Notes under the pieces: model-generated
Told to the model about the DNA's origin: nothing
Seen by the model: the letters and a program-made list of their open reading frames with translations, nothing else
The model's database searches: none
Position numbers and translations under genes: made by a program
NCBI RefSeq assembly: GCF_051900425.1
Contig: NZ_JBHZGK010000011.1
Location: forward strand, 1 to 64,000
Direction of reading: 5' to 3'
DNA length: 64,000 bases
Source of the DNA: Frateuria_A sp051900425
Lineage (GTDB): Bacteria; Pseudomonadota; Gammaproteobacteria; Xanthomonadales; Rhodanobacteraceae
Shown: positions 52,584-62,183 of the stretch, piece after piece
How the letters are laid out: every line of letters begins with the position of its first letter
How positions within the stretch are numbered: position 1 is the first letter of the stretch

Positions 52584-53018
52584 ACACCGGGCGGCCCGCG
52601 GGACGCCCATGCTACGCGGCATTTGTGACAGGCGGTCGCTCCTGCGGCCGGACGGCTTGTCGGTGACCCCTGACACCTGGTCGGCATCCGCCGGGTCCGA
52701 TCGGCGCGAAGTATGAGCGGCCGCCGAGCCGGCCGCCGTAGGGGAATTCTGATCCTGGCGTGAGCGCAGACAGCTGCCGGGTCACCCCGCGCCACCATCA
52801 CGCCAGAGGGGCGGCGACCGAGCACGCGAGCCAGCCAAGTACCAGTGCGACCAGGACAAGCGTTGCCAGCAAGCCGGCAAGGTCGAACCATTCGTCGATG
52901 TGCATGTGCCGGGCCCGGTCCGAAAGCGCGGCAGCTTGCCTGCTGTTTCTTTCCCGGCGATGACAGGGGCGATTGCCAACGCCTGCCGGCGCGCGAGCGC
53001 AGCACCTCGCCGCGGCCG
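52584..53018. other. Sparse intergenic region between small ORF and Crp-like gene
   Basis: About 435 bases with no long gene. It includes one plausible 35-residue membrane-peptide ORF on the minus strand (52798-52905). Otherwise I see no repeat, terminator or family match. Confidence 0.4.
52798..52905 (-). CDS. Candidate 35-residue single-pass membrane peptide
   Basis: The ORF starts MHIDEWFDLAGLLATLVLVA and continues with LVLGWLACSVAAPLA. One hydrophobic helix of about 22 residues is preceded by an acidic start. No strong ribosome site precedes ATG 52905, and no homologue is recalled, so it may be fortuitous. It lies downstream of the Crp-like gene on the same strand. Confidence 0.35.
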   Translation of the reverse strand: MHIDEWFDLAGLLATLVLVALVLGWLACSVAAPLA

Positions 53019-53840
53019 TCAGCCAGCCATGCGTGACCCCGGTTGCCGATCGCCGGCTTCCGCCTTGATCGCAGCACTTTCCTCTTCCCCGGGATAGACG
53101 CCTCGCAGCACTTCCTCGAAATGCGACCGTACCGCCTGGTTGCAGCCACAGGCGACGCGATCCAGCCCGCCTGCCGCGGTCACGCGCACGCCGCCGCGGC
53201 GGGTTTCCAGGATGCCACGGTCCTTGAGCTGCTTGATGACGCGACTGATGTAGCTGCGCCCGACGCCGAGCATGGAAGCCAGTTGCTCCTGGGTCAGCGG
53301 CACGTCATGGTCACCCGTGCGATCGAGGGCCGCGATCAGCCACTTGGCGGTCCGCTGCTCGATGGAGTGCGCCGCATTGCAGGCGACGGACTGGAACACC
53401 TGCGCCATCAGGCAGTCGGCATAACGTGCGAAAAGGTTGCGCAGGGTCGGCGACTGCATCTTGGCCTGTTCCAGTTCCAGCGCGCCCATCCGTAGCACCG
53501 GCCCGGGAAACTGCACCACGGCTCGCGAATACGACGGCAGCCGCCCCTGGCTGACGATGCCGCCGACCGCGCCTTCGCGACCCACGAGCGCCGTTTCGAT
53601 GCCGCGCCCGTCTTCGAGCAGCACCACGAAGGAAATCAGGGTCGGGCCGCAGGGGAAATACACATGCCGCACCTGGTCCCCGGGCTCGTAGAGCACCTGG
53701 CCCGCCTCGACCCGCTGGGCTTCCAGATGAGGTTGAAGCAGGACCAGATCATCCTGGTGCAGCGCCCGCAACAGGTTGTTGGGCGGCGCGATCTCGCTCA
53801 ACTCGCCCGATGATTGCGCGCGCTCGTGCTGGCTGGCCAT
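53019..53840 (-). CDS. Crp/Fnr-family regulator, left flank of the phytochrome block
   Basis: A 273-residue regulator with an N-terminal cupin-like effector domain (about 40-155; VYFPCGPTLISFVVLLEDGR, GREGAVGGIVSQGRLPSY) and a C-terminal winged helix with LTQEQLASMLGVGRSYISRVI. It lacks the cAMP-binding Arg/Ser/Glu set of CRP and the N-terminal FNR cysteines. A C-G-C motif (VACGCNQAVRSHFEEVL) lies near the C-terminus. A close paralogue, about 70-75% identical in matching stretches, lies at 62505-63299 on the other side of the block. It is divergent from the first phytochrome gene. Confidence 0.9.
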   Translation of the reverse strand: MASQHERAQSSGELSEIAPPNNLLRALHQDDLVLLQPHLEAQRVEAGQVLYEPGDQVRHVYFPCGPTLISFVVLLEDGRGIETALVGREGAVGGIVSQGRLPSYSRAVVQFPGPVLRMGALELEQAKMQSPTLRNLFARYADCLMAQVFQSVACNAAHSIEQRTAKWLIAALDRTGDHDVPLTQEQLASMLGVGRSYISRVIKQLKDRGILETRRGGVRVTAAGGLDRVACGCNQAVRSHFEEVLRGVYPGEEESAAIKAEAGDRQPGSRMAG

Positions 53841-54096
53841 GCAGACCCCTGACGCCGTGACAAAGCACACGGCGGAAACCGTTGCCCACGGATTTATGAC
53901 GTTATTTCAAGATGATACACGTCACCACGGCGTGAGCGCACCGTCAGGGCACTGTCCACAATTGAACATACTTCGCGCGGAAACTCGCCTACAGTCGGGG
54001 GCACATTCCTCGCCACGCCCGTCGTAGAAAGCACCAGGCGAAGCGTACGCCCGCAACCCACACCGCAAGCGCCAAGCGGTCTCACAGGCCGAGCCC
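53841..54096. other. Divergent promoter region of Crp-like and phytochrome genes
   Basis: About 256 bases, AT-richer than the surrounding genes around 53885-53930. TCAC and GTGA half-sites occur around 53923-53936, but spacing does not match a strict CRP site. The region probably holds the divergent promoters; no operator can be claimed. Confidence 0.4.
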
Positions 54097-56316
54097 ATGG
54101 GGTTTTCCCCCGACGTACATCATGCCAGCGGGTGCGAACCGGAGCCGTTTCATCTTCCGGCCGCGATACAGCCTCACGGCGCCTTGCTGTCGCTTGATGG
54201 CCGGGGCGTCGTCACTCAGCTCGCGGGAGACACGTGTCGGGCCATCGGCCTGGTACCCGAAGACTTGCTCGGCAAGCCCATCGATGCGCTGGTCGACAGC
54301 AAGGGGCGCGCGCTCGCACTGTTGATGGAAGAGCTCGACCCTCCGATGCCGGGCTACGTCGCCCAGTGGCATCCCCAGCCACCGGGAGCCGGCGCCTGGG
54401 AGATCACCGTCCATCCGAAATCCAAAGGCGCCATCATCGAATTCGAACCCGCCGCCATGCCACCGGCCGAGTCTGCCCAGAGCATCTCGGAACTGGCGCG
54501 CGCCATTGCCTCGCTCGAGCTGCCGAAAGAAGCCGACGCGCTGTTCGGCACCATGGCGGCGGAAGTACGCCGGCTCACCGGCTACGACCGCGTCCTCGTC
54601 TACCGGCTTCTCGACGACGAAGCCGGGGAAGTGGTGGGGGAAGCCCGCGCCGACGCCCTGCCCTCTCTTCTCAACCACCGCTTTCCGGGTTGCGGCGCCC
54701 CAGGGCAGGCGCGTGCGTTCTACCTGCGCAACCAGGTCAGGATCATCCCCGACGCGCACTACGTGCCTGCTCCCCTGCGAACCGCGGGCTCGGCAAACGC
54801 GGAGCCGCTCGACATGAGCGACTGTTCCCTGCGCAGCGTTTCGCCCATCCATCTGCAGTGGTTGCGGGCGATGGGCGTGGCCTCGTCGATGTCCATTCCG
54901 ATCGAGGTGGACAACCAGCCCTGGGGACTGGTCGCCTGCCATCACAGCGCGCCCAGGCATATGGCCTACGAGGTGCGCGAGGCCTGTCGGCAACTGGGGC
55001 GGGAGTTCTCCCATCAGATCCAGGCCCGCGAAAAGGCCCGGCACCGTCGCCAGAGCAGCAGCCTGCGGGCCCTCCGGACCGCGTGGCTGGGCGATCTGCG
55101 CGTGGCGCTGGATGCCGATCGTCCGCTGGAGCTGGACCTGGCGCGGGTGGCAGGCATGGTCCCTTGCAACGGGGTCGCACTGGTGTCGCCCGGACGCGTC
55201 GAACTGCACGGACAAACCCCCGACCCGGCAGAAACGGCAGCACTCGCCGCCTGGCTGGCGCAGTCGCTGCACCGGAAAGTGTTCGCCACCCACCATCTTG
55301 CCGGCGAGCTGGCCGCGGCAGCGCCCTACGCAACGCAAGCAAGCGGCGTGCTGGCCACCGCGGTCGGCGAATCCGATCCCACGCTTCTGCTGTGGTTCCG
55401 GGCCGAGGAAATCACCCGCGTCACCTGGGCCGGCACCCCTCACGATGGATGCGACAGCGACGGCGAGAGCCGGCCAGCGGCGCTCTGCCCACGGTCCTCC
55501 TTCGACAGCTGGCAGCAGACCGTCCACCAGACGGCCCGCCGCTGGAGCCGTGCCGAAATCAACGCCGCGCGGCAGCTGGGGCGCTCGCTGGCGGCGCTGT
55601 TCCAGCAACAGGTCCTGCGTCGATTGAACGATCGGCTGCGGGACACGCTGGCTCAGCAGCAATCGCTGGTCGCGGAAAAGAACGTGCTCATGCAGGAAGT
55701 GCATCACCGGGTCCAGAACAGCCTGCAGATCGTCAATTCCATGCTGCAACTGCAGGCGCGTCAGACCAGCGATCGCGAAGTGCGTAATCAGTTCGAAGGG
55801 GCCGTCAACAGGCTGATGGCCGTGAGCGCCGTGCATCGGCACCTGTGGCGGTCCAGCGATGCGCAGAACGTCCGGCTGGGGCCGTACCTCAGGGAGCTGT
55901 GCGCCGACCTCATGTTTTCGTGGGGCGATGGCTGGTCCGGCCGGGTGGCGGTCGAGGCCACCGATACGGCTATCCCGAGCCAGACCGCCGTGACCCTTGC
56001 CTTGCTGGTCACCGAACTACTGACCAATGCGGCCAAATATGCCTACGCAGGCGCTCCCGGGCCGGTGGAAGTACGTGCCGATCGCACAGGCGACGGGGGA
56101 CTGCGGGTCATGGTGCGAGACCATGGCCTGGGCATGCATGGCCCGGTCAAGGGCGGAGGACTCGGCTCCAAGCTCATCCGCATTTTCACCGCGCAACTCG
56201 GTGGTCACCTGGAAACGTCCACCGCTGAGAACGGCACGACCGTGACCATCACCGTTCCCACCGACAGTCGCATCGCCAGACCGCTTGCGGTAACGCCGCC
56301 CAAGACCCCCGCGTGA
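54097..56316 (+). CDS. Bacteriophytochrome with HWE/HisKA_2 kinase output (BphP1)
   Basis: A 739-residue PAS-GAF-PHY photoreceptor kinase. The bilin-binding cysteine is Cys13 in GCEPEPFHLPAAIQPHGALL. The GAF domain keeps the two histidines (SPIHLQWLR near 252, CHHSAPRH near 282) but the usual PASDIP motif is PGCGAP (197-202), so the conserved Asp is gone. The PHY tongue keeps PRSSF (465-469). The kinase is HisKA_2, with EVHHRVQNSLQ (His537) and the later TELLTNAAKYAY N box. It is the first gene of the block, before bphO and the second phytochrome. Confidence 0.9.
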   Translation: MGFSPDVHHASGCEPEPFHLPAAIQPHGALLSLDGRGVVTQLAGDTCRAIGLVPEDLLGKPIDALVDSKGRALALLMEELDPPMPGYVAQWHPQPPGAGAWEITVHPKSKGAIIEFEPAAMPPAESAQSISELARAIASLELPKEADALFGTMAAEVRRLTGYDRVLVYRLLDDEAGEVVGEARADALPSLLNHRFPGCGAPGQARAFYLRNQVRIIPDAHYVPAPLRTAGSANAEPLDMSDCSLRSVSPIHLQWLRAMGVASSMSIPIEVDNQPWGLVACHHSAPRHMAYEVREACRQLGREFSHQIQAREKARHRRQSSSLRALRTAWLGDLRVALDADRPLELDLARVAGMVPCNGVALVSPGRVELHGQTPDPAETAALAAWLAQSLHRKVFATHHLAGELAAAAPYATQASGVLATAVGESDPTLLLWFRAEEITRVTWAGTPHDGCDSDGESRPAALCPRSSFDSWQQTVHQTARRWSRAEINAARQLGRSLAALFQQQVLRRLNDRLRDTLAQQQSLVAEKNVLMQEVHHRVQNSLQIVNSMLQLQARQTSDREVRNQFEGAVNRLMAVSAVHRHLWRSSDAQNVRLGPYLRELCADLMFSWGDGWSGRVAVEATDTAIPSQTAVTLALLVTELLTNAAKYAYAGAPGPVEVRADRTGDGGLRVMVRDHGLGMHGPVKGGGLGSKLIRIFTAQLGGHLETSTAENGTTVTITVPTDSRIARPLAVTPPKTPA

Positions 56317-56453
56317 GGCACATACCTTTTCGCTCGCCGTCCGACCCCGACGGACGGCGACCCGCTAACATGCGCGCCGCTGCTCCATCACGAATCCTCC
56401 ACCGGCCTGGGCACAGTTCTCGACGGCGGGGCCATGAAAATCCAAGGATGCAA

Positions 56454-57083
56454 ATGCACGACGATCGGCCGGGCAATTCGCCCGCAGTCGGCCGTGAGCG
56501 GGACTCCGTTCGCGGCCATCTTCGTGATTCGACGGCAGAAATACACGCCAGTCTGGAAGGTCTGCCGATCTTTTCCGCCGTTCTGGCCGGACGTGCACGG
56601 ACTGACGATGTAGTGCGCCTGCTGTGGGCTTATCACGCTTTCCACACGTTCGCTTCGCTAAACCTTCAGCTTGGGTACCAGGAACTGGAAGGACTTGGCG
56701 TCCGTGCACCGGCCAGTGGCCCCCTGGCCCTGCTGGCCCGGGACCTGGACGGGCTGGGCGCCAGGCCTCCCACGCGCATCGCGGTGGCGCAGGCCAGCAC
56801 CAGGCCGCAAGCCGTCGGCTGGGTCTGGGTCGTGGAAGGTTCGGCCCTGGGCGCCAGGGTGATTCACCGGGCGCTGGACTCGCTCTTCGGCGAGAGCCAG
56901 GAAGGCCGTCGGTTTTTCCAGCCCTTGCCCGACAGCGGAACCCGCTGGCGAGCCGTGTGCTCGGGCATCGAAAACTACGGACGAGCACGAGACGCTCTTG
57001 GATGCATGGCCGCAGGTGCACACCAGGCCTTCGCGTGCATGGAGCGGAGCCTGAAACATGCCTATGACGAAAGCCTGACATGA
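56454..57083 (+). CDS. bphO: Biliverdin-producing heme oxygenase, BphO type
   Basis: A 209-residue heme oxygenase that cleaves heme to biliverdin, the chromophore of bacteriophytochromes. The proximal histidine is His31 in STAEIHASLEGLPIF. GWVWVVEGSALGARVIHRAL is the family's distal-helix region with the flexible glycines. The start is taken at ATG 56454, 5 bases after AAGGA; an upstream ATG (56448) overlaps that site. The frame is open to 56313, which would give an extension with no match. ATGA overlaps the second phytochrome, so the two are made together. Confidence 0.9.
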   Translation: MHDDRPGNSPAVGRERDSVRGHLRDSTAEIHASLEGLPIFSAVLAGRARTDDVVRLLWAYHAFHTFASLNLQLGYQELEGLGVRAPASGPLALLARDLDGLGARPPTRIAVAQASTRPQAVGWVWVVEGSALGARVIHRALDSLFGESQEGRRFFQPLPDSGTRWRAVCSGIENYGRARDALGCMAAGAHQAFACMERSLKHAYDESLT

Positions 57084-59308
57084 TCGCTGCGACCCATCCA
57101 TCCACCGCGCTCGATCTCGACGCCTGCGCGCGCGAGCCGATCCACGCCCCCGGCTTCATCCAGCCCAACGGCCTGTTGCTCGTCATCGAGCCTGAAGGCG
57201 GAACCATCGTGCAGAGCGCCATCCCACGCACGCCCCGGTTGCAGAAGTACGCCTCGGTGCGCGGGCAAACCCTCGAGCGTGCGTTGGGCGGTGCGCTTGG
57301 CGGCATGGCGCAGTCCGTTCTGGCCACGCCCGAGCGCGGCACCGTCCATCTCGGCGTTGTTTCGCTCGACGACGTTGCGCATCACGTGACCGCCCATCGC
57401 GCCCAGGGCGCGATCCTGCTGGAGCTGGAGGAAGCCCGCCCCACCGAACTCGGTTCGCTCGAGGACCTCTACCCGCTCATCCGGGAGTTCATGGCCGACC
57501 TGGAGCGCGCCCCCGACACGGCGGCGCTGTGCGACCTGGCGACGCGGCAGCTGCGCCGTATCACCGGCCTCGATCGGGTGTTGATCTACCGCTTCGACAC
57601 CGCATGGAACGGTACCGTGATTGCCGAGGCGCGCAACGAGGAGCTGCCGTCCTACCTCGACCTGCGTTTTCCGGCATCGGACATTCCTGCGCAGGCTCGC
57701 GAGCTGTACCGCACCAGCCGCCTGCGCCTGATCGCGAACTCCGACTACACGCCCGTGCCGCTGGAACCCACGATCAATCCCCTGACCGGCCAGCCCACGG
57801 ACCTCGGTCAGGCACTGCTGCGCAGCGTATCCCCCGTGCATCTGCAATACATGCGCAACATGGGCACCGGAACCTCCATGTCCATCTCGCTGCTGCGCGA
57901 AGGCCGGCTGTGGGGGCTGGTTTCCTGCCACAACCGTTTGCCGTGCCGCGTGCCGTACAACGTTCGAACCGCCTGCGACCTGCTTGGCCAGGTCCTGGCG
58001 CTGCAGATCGCAGCCAAGGAGCACGCGGCGGACGTGGAGCAGCGTGTTTCCAGGCGGGCCATCCAGGCGCGTCTGCTCGCGCTCATGGCGGCGGAGGACG
58101 ATTTCCAGAAAGGGCTGTCGCAGGAGCCCGGCCAGTTGCTGTCACTCACCCAGTCCGAAGGTGCGGCGATCGTGCACCAGGGTCGCTGCGTCCTGGTCGG
58201 CCGCACGCCAGGCGAACAGGCCGTGAAGGAGCTGGTGGGCTGGCTGGATTCGGCCCGGCATGGGGACGTGTTCCAGAGCGACAGCCTCGCAAGCGAACTG
58301 CCGGCAGCCATACGCTACAAGGATGCGGCCAGCGGCCTGCTCGCCGTTTCCATTTCGCAGATGCACGCCAGCTACGTTCTGTGGTTCCGGCCCGAGCTCG
58401 TCCACACGGTCAAATGGGGCGGCGACCCGCGCAAGCAGGATCACCCGCAACTGAGCCCGCGTACGTCGTTCGAAGCCTGGAAGGAAACCGTGCGGCTGCG
58501 GTCCCTCCCCTGGACGCAGGCCGACGTCGAGGGTGCGCTGGAACTGCGTACGGCCATCGTGGACATCGTGTTGCGCAAGGCCGAGGAAATGGCGGACCTC
58601 AATGAGCAGCTGGTCCGCAGCAACAAGGAACTGGAAGCGTTCTCCTACTCGGTGAGCCACGATCTCAGGGCTCCGTTCCGCCACATCGTGGGGTACTCGG
58701 AGCTGCTGCTGCAGTCGGCCGGCGAAAAGCTCGGCGACCAGGAGAAGCGGTTCGTGGCAACCATCATCGAATCGGCCAACTCGGCGGGAACGCTGGTGGA
58801 CAACCTGCTGAGCTTCTCCCAGATGGGGCGAACCACGCTCGGCAAGGTCAAGGTGAACATGAGCCACCTGCTGGACGAGGTGCGACGGCTGCTCGAGGTG
58901 GACACGGCCGGTCGGGACATCGCGTGGAAGATCGACCCGCTTCCCACGGTCCAGGCCGACCCGATGATGCTTCGACTGGTGTTCCAGAATCTCCTGTCCA
59001 ACGCGATCAAGTTTACCCGCGAGGCCGATTCGGCCGTCATCCAGATCGGTTGCGAGGCCCTGGATGACGAATACGTCTTCTGCGTGCGCGACAACGGGTG
59101 CGGCTTCGACATGCGCTACGTGCACAAGCTGTTCGGCGTGTTTCAGCGGTTGCACCACGTGGAAGAGTTCGAAGGCACAGGCATCGGATTGGCAAACGTA
59201 CGGCGGATCATCGAGCGGCACGGAGGACGCGTCTGGGCCGAGGGCGAAGTAGGCAAAGGCGCAAGCGTCTATTTCACGCTTCCAAAGGCATCGGGGGGGC
59301 AGGCATGA
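57080..59308 (+). CDS. bphP: Bacteriophytochrome histidine kinase, canonical type (BphP2)
   Basis: A 742-residue PAS-GAF-PHY-HisKA-HATPase photoreceptor that switches between red- and far-red-absorbing forms. The bilin Cys is Cys16 in DACAREPIHAPGFIQPNG; the GAF has FPASDIPAQARELY (PASDIP, 198-203), His254 in SPVHLQYMR and His284 in SCHNR; the PHY tongue has PRTSF. Phospho-acceptor His527 sits in SYSVSHDLRAP. N and G boxes follow (NLLSNAIKF, GTGIGLAN). It is coupled by ATGA to bphO before it and to the response regulator after it. Confidence 0.95.
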   Translation: MIAATHPSTALDLDACAREPIHAPGFIQPNGLLLVIEPEGGTIVQSAIPRTPRLQKYASVRGQTLERALGGALGGMAQSVLATPERGTVHLGVVSLDDVAHHVTAHRAQGAILLELEEARPTELGSLEDLYPLIREFMADLERAPDTAALCDLATRQLRRITGLDRVLIYRFDTAWNGTVIAEARNEELPSYLDLRFPASDIPAQARELYRTSRLRLIANSDYTPVPLEPTINPLTGQPTDLGQALLRSVSPVHLQYMRNMGTGTSMSISLLREGRLWGLVSCHNRLPCRVPYNVRTACDLLGQVLALQIAAKEHAADVEQRVSRRAIQARLLALMAAEDDFQKGLSQEPGQLLSLTQSEGAAIVHQGRCVLVGRTPGEQAVKELVGWLDSARHGDVFQSDSLASELPAAIRYKDAASGLLAVSISQMHASYVLWFRPELVHTVKWGGDPRKQDHPQLSPRTSFEAWKETVRLRSLPWTQADVEGALELRTAIVDIVLRKAEEMADLNEQLVRSNKELEAFSYSVSHDLRAPFRHIVGYSELLLQSAGEKLGDQEKRFVATIIESANSAGTLVDNLLSFSQMGRTTLGKVKVNMSHLLDEVRRLLEVDTAGRDIAWKIDPLPTVQADPMMLRLVFQNLLSNAIKFTREADSAVIQIGCEALDDEYVFCVRDNGCGFDMRYVHKLFGVFQRLHHVEEFEGTGIGLANVRRIIERHGGRVWAEGEVGKGASVYFTLPKASGGQA

Positions 59309-59766
59309 AGGAATTGAGGCCGATACTGCTGGTCGAGGACAACCCCAAGGACGCCGAACTCACCCTGGCTGCGCTCGAGCGCTGCAAGCTGTGCAACGAC
59401 GTGATCCTCGTGCGCGACGGTGCCGAGGCGCTCGACTTCCTGCGCAGCGAGGGGTCATACGCTGGCCGCGAGGACCCCGGCCCGGTCGTCATGCTGATGG
59501 ACATCAAGATGCCCAAGATGAATGGCCTGGAAGTGCTGGAGGAAATCCGCCGCGACCCCCACCTGCGCAGCACCCCGATCGTGATGCTGACCTCCTCGCG
59601 CGAAGAGCAGGACCTGGTCCGCAGCTACGAGCTGGGCGTCAACGCCTTCGTCGTCAAGCCGGTGGACTTCCGCGAATTCTTCGAAGCGATCCAGGGGCTG
59701 GGCATGTTCTGGGGCATCACCAACGAACCGCCACCGCATCGCGGGAAGAGGGGCCCGTCGGCATGA
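59305..59766 (+). CDS. Phytochrome-linked single-domain response regulator (Rcp1-like)
   Basis: A 153-residue CheY-like receiver with the Rcp1-type pattern LLVEDNPKDAELTLAALERC, acceptor Asp66 in MLMDIKMPKMNG, TSSREEQD and the conserved Lys in NAFVVKPVDF. Such regulators are the usual phosphate acceptors of phytochrome kinases. It overlaps the phytochrome stop by ATGA and the next kinase by ATGA as well, so all are translated together. There is no output domain. Confidence 0.93.
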   Translation: MKELRPILLVEDNPKDAELTLAALERCKLCNDVILVRDGAEALDFLRSEGSYAGREDPGPVVMLMDIKMPKMNGLEVLEEIRRDPHLRSTPIVMLTSSREEQDLVRSYELGVNAFVVKPVDFREFFEAIQGLGMFWGITNEPPPHRGKRGPSA

Positions 59767-62183
59767 CGACATCGCAAGCCGAGAACCTGGACCAGGCGTC
59801 ATGCATACGCATCCTCCTGCTCGAAGACAGTGCATTGGACGCCGAGCTGGTCACCAGCCAGCTTGGCGCAGCCGGCCTGCGTTTCGACCTGCACCGGGTG
59901 TGGACGCGCGAGCAGTTCCTCGAGGCGCTCGATGACGGCCCGGACGTGATCCTCGCCGATCACGTGCTGCCGCAGTTCGATGGCGATACGGCCCTCACGC
60001 TGGCCCAGGAACGCTCACCGGGCATCCCGTTCATCTTCGTCTCCGGAACCCTCACCGAGGAACTCGCCGTCCAGGCGTTGAAGCGGGGTGCCACCGACTA
60101 TGTCGTCAAGCAGCGTTTGCACCGACTCCCCGAGGCGGTCCGCCGTGCGATCACCGAGGCACGGGAGCGCCATGCCCTGCGCACCACGGAGGCGGAGCTG
60201 AGCCAGAGCCGCAACCGGCTCCGCCAGATCGCCGATGCCCTGCCCGTGCTGATCGCCTATGTGGACACGAACCAGCGCTATCGCTTTGCCAACCGGGCCT
60301 ACGAGGACTGGTTCGGGCTCACACAGCAGCAGATCCTCGGCCGTCATGTCGCCGACGTGACGGGCGAAGCCACCTATCAACGCGTGCGGCTGGCGATCGA
60401 GCACGTACTGGCCGGCGAACGCCAGAGCTTCGAAACGGCGGTTTCTTACCGCAACACGGCCCTTCGCCAGATGCAGATCGACTATGTGCCCGAGTGCGCG
60501 CCCGACGGGACGATCACCGGCTATTACGCCCTCGGCATGGATATCAGCAAGCGCAAGGCCGCGGAGGCTGCGCTTCGCAATCTCAACGAGACGCTGGAAA
60601 GCCAGGTACGCGAACGCACCCGTGCGTTGCTGCAGAGCGAGGCACGTCTGCGCGCGATGTTCGAAACCAGTCTTCAGCACCATGGCCTGGTTTCTCCCCA
60701 GGGCGAGCTGCTCGATGCGAACACCGCCTCGCTGGAAAGCATTCTGTGTACCCGCGAAGAGGTCGTCGGTCGCGCGTTCTGGGAAACACCCTGGTTCTCG
60801 GGCACGCCCGGCGCGCCCGAGGTGGCCCGCGCGATGGTGGAACGCGCCGCGGCGGGTGAAATCGTGCGGCAGGAGCTCACGCTCAGGTTGCCCACCGGAG
60901 AGCGCTCGTTCGACTACTCCATGCGCCCGCTGCGCGACCACAACGGAGAGCTTGTCGCCATTGTCCCCGAAGCGGTGGAAACGACCGCTCGCCGCCAGGC
61001 CGAAGAGGCCCTGCGCCAGTCGCAGAAGATGGAGGCGGTGGGACAACTCACCGGCGGCATAGCGCATGACTTCAACAACCTGCTGACGGTGATCGGCGGC
61101 AATATCGACATCGCCATGTCCCGCGCCGAACGCGCGGGCCAGCTGGAGCCGCGGGTCGCGGCCGCCCTGGAGAGTGCCCAGCGCGGGGCCGAACGTGCGG
61201 CCGCGCTTACCCAGCGGTTGCTCGCGTTCTCCCGTCGCCAACCCCTTCAACCACGACCGCTGGACCTCAACAAGCTGGTGCTGGGCATGTGCGAGCTGCT
61301 GCGCCGCTCGCTTGGGGAAACCATCGAGCTGGAGGTGTCCACGGGGCCCGGGGTCTGGAAAGTCGAGGCCGATCCAAACCAGCTGGAGGCGGCCATCCTC
61401 AACCTGGTGGTCAACGCGCGCGATGCGATGCCCTCCGGAGGCCGCATGGTCATCGAGACGTCCAACGCCTATCTGGACGCCTCCTATATCGCGAACAACG
61501 GCGAAGCGACGCCCGGCCGCTACGCCGTCGTCTGCGTCACCGACACCGGCTGCGGCATGTCGGAGGAAACGCGGGCGCGAGTCTTCGAGCCGTTCTTCAC
61601 GACCAAGGAGGTCGGCCGTGGCACCGGGCTCGGGCTGTCCATGGTCTATGGTTTCATCACCCAGTCGGGTGGCCATGTGCAGATCGAATCCGAACCCGGT
61701 CAGGGAACCCAGGTAAAGCTCTATCTGCCACGGCTCCAGCGTGAAGCAGAGCAGGAATCGGACGCCCCCTGCCGCTCGGTACTGCAGGCGAGCCTGCAGG
61801 AAGAAACCGTCCTGGTCGCCGAGGACGACGACGACGTGCGCGCGTACACCGTCGAATGTCTGCGCGGACTCGGCTATCGGGTCTTGGAAGCGCACGACGG
61901 GGCTTCAGCGCTTCGCTTGCTGGAACGCCAGGAGGCTCCGGTGCGGTTGTTGTTCACGGACGTGGTCATGCCGGGCATGTCGGGCCGCGAGTTGGCCGAT
62001 CGTGCCCGGGAGATCCATCCCGGTCTGCAGATCCTCTTCACTTCCGGCTACACCCGCGATGCCATAGCCAGCGGCGGGCGGCTGGAGCCCGGCATCGCGA
62101 TCATCCCCAAGCCCTTTACCTATGCCAGCCTGGCGAGCAAGGTCCGCGACGTACTCGAAGGGCGATCCGGACCCTTGCAATAA
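59763..62183 (+). CDS. Hybrid histidine kinase with N-terminal receiver, two PAS domains and C-terminal receiver
   Basis: An 806-residue hybrid kinase. Order: a receiver with Asp66 in ILADHVLPQFDG (about 15-130); a PAS domain (about 150-275) ending GYYALGMDISKRKAAE; a coiled linker; a second PAS (about 305-425); HisKA with GGIAHDFNNLL (His435); HATPase with NLVVNARDAMP and GRGTGLGLSMVYG; and a C-terminal receiver with VAEDDDDV and acceptor Asp733 in LFTDVVMPG. It can both receive and pass phosphate, so it probably forms the downstream relay of the phytochrome signal. It is coupled by ATGA to the response regulator. No DNA-binding output is encoded. Confidence 0.93.
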   Translation: MTTSQAENLDQASCIRILLLEDSALDAELVTSQLGAAGLRFDLHRVWTREQFLEALDDGPDVILADHVLPQFDGDTALTLAQERSPGIPFIFVSGTLTEELAVQALKRGATDYVVKQRLHRLPEAVRRAITEARERHALRTTEAELSQSRNRLRQIADALPVLIAYVDTNQRYRFANRAYEDWFGLTQQQILGRHVADVTGEATYQRVRLAIEHVLAGERQSFETAVSYRNTALRQMQIDYVPECAPDGTITGYYALGMDISKRKAAEAALRNLNETLESQVRERTRALLQSEARLRAMFETSLQHHGLVSPQGELLDANTASLESILCTREEVVGRAFWETPWFSGTPGAPEVARAMVERAAAGEIVRQELTLRLPTGERSFDYSMRPLRDHNGELVAIVPEAVETTARRQAEEALRQSQKMEAVGQLTGGIAHDFNNLLTVIGGNIDIAMSRAERAGQLEPRVAAALESAQRGAERAAALTQRLLAFSRRQPLQPRPLDLNKLVLGMCELLRRSLGETIELEVSTGPGVWKVEADPNQLEAAILNLVVNARDAMPSGGRMVIETSNAYLDASYIANNGEATPGRYAVVCVTDTGCGMSEETRARVFEPFFTTKEVGRGTGLGLSMVYGFITQSGGHVQIESEPGQGTQVKLYLPRLQREAEQESDAPCRSVLQASLQEETVLVAEDDDDVRAYTVECLRGLGYRVLEAHDGASALRLLERQEAPVRLLFTDVVMPGMSGRELADRAREIHPGLQILFTSGYTRDAIASGGRLEPGIAIIPKPFTYASLASKVRDVLEGRSGPLQ

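Noticed and set aside
53900..53945. CRP-like TCAC...GTGA pattern between the Crp-like gene and BphP1
   Set aside because: Half-sites have the wrong orientation and spacing for a CRP consensus; could be chance.
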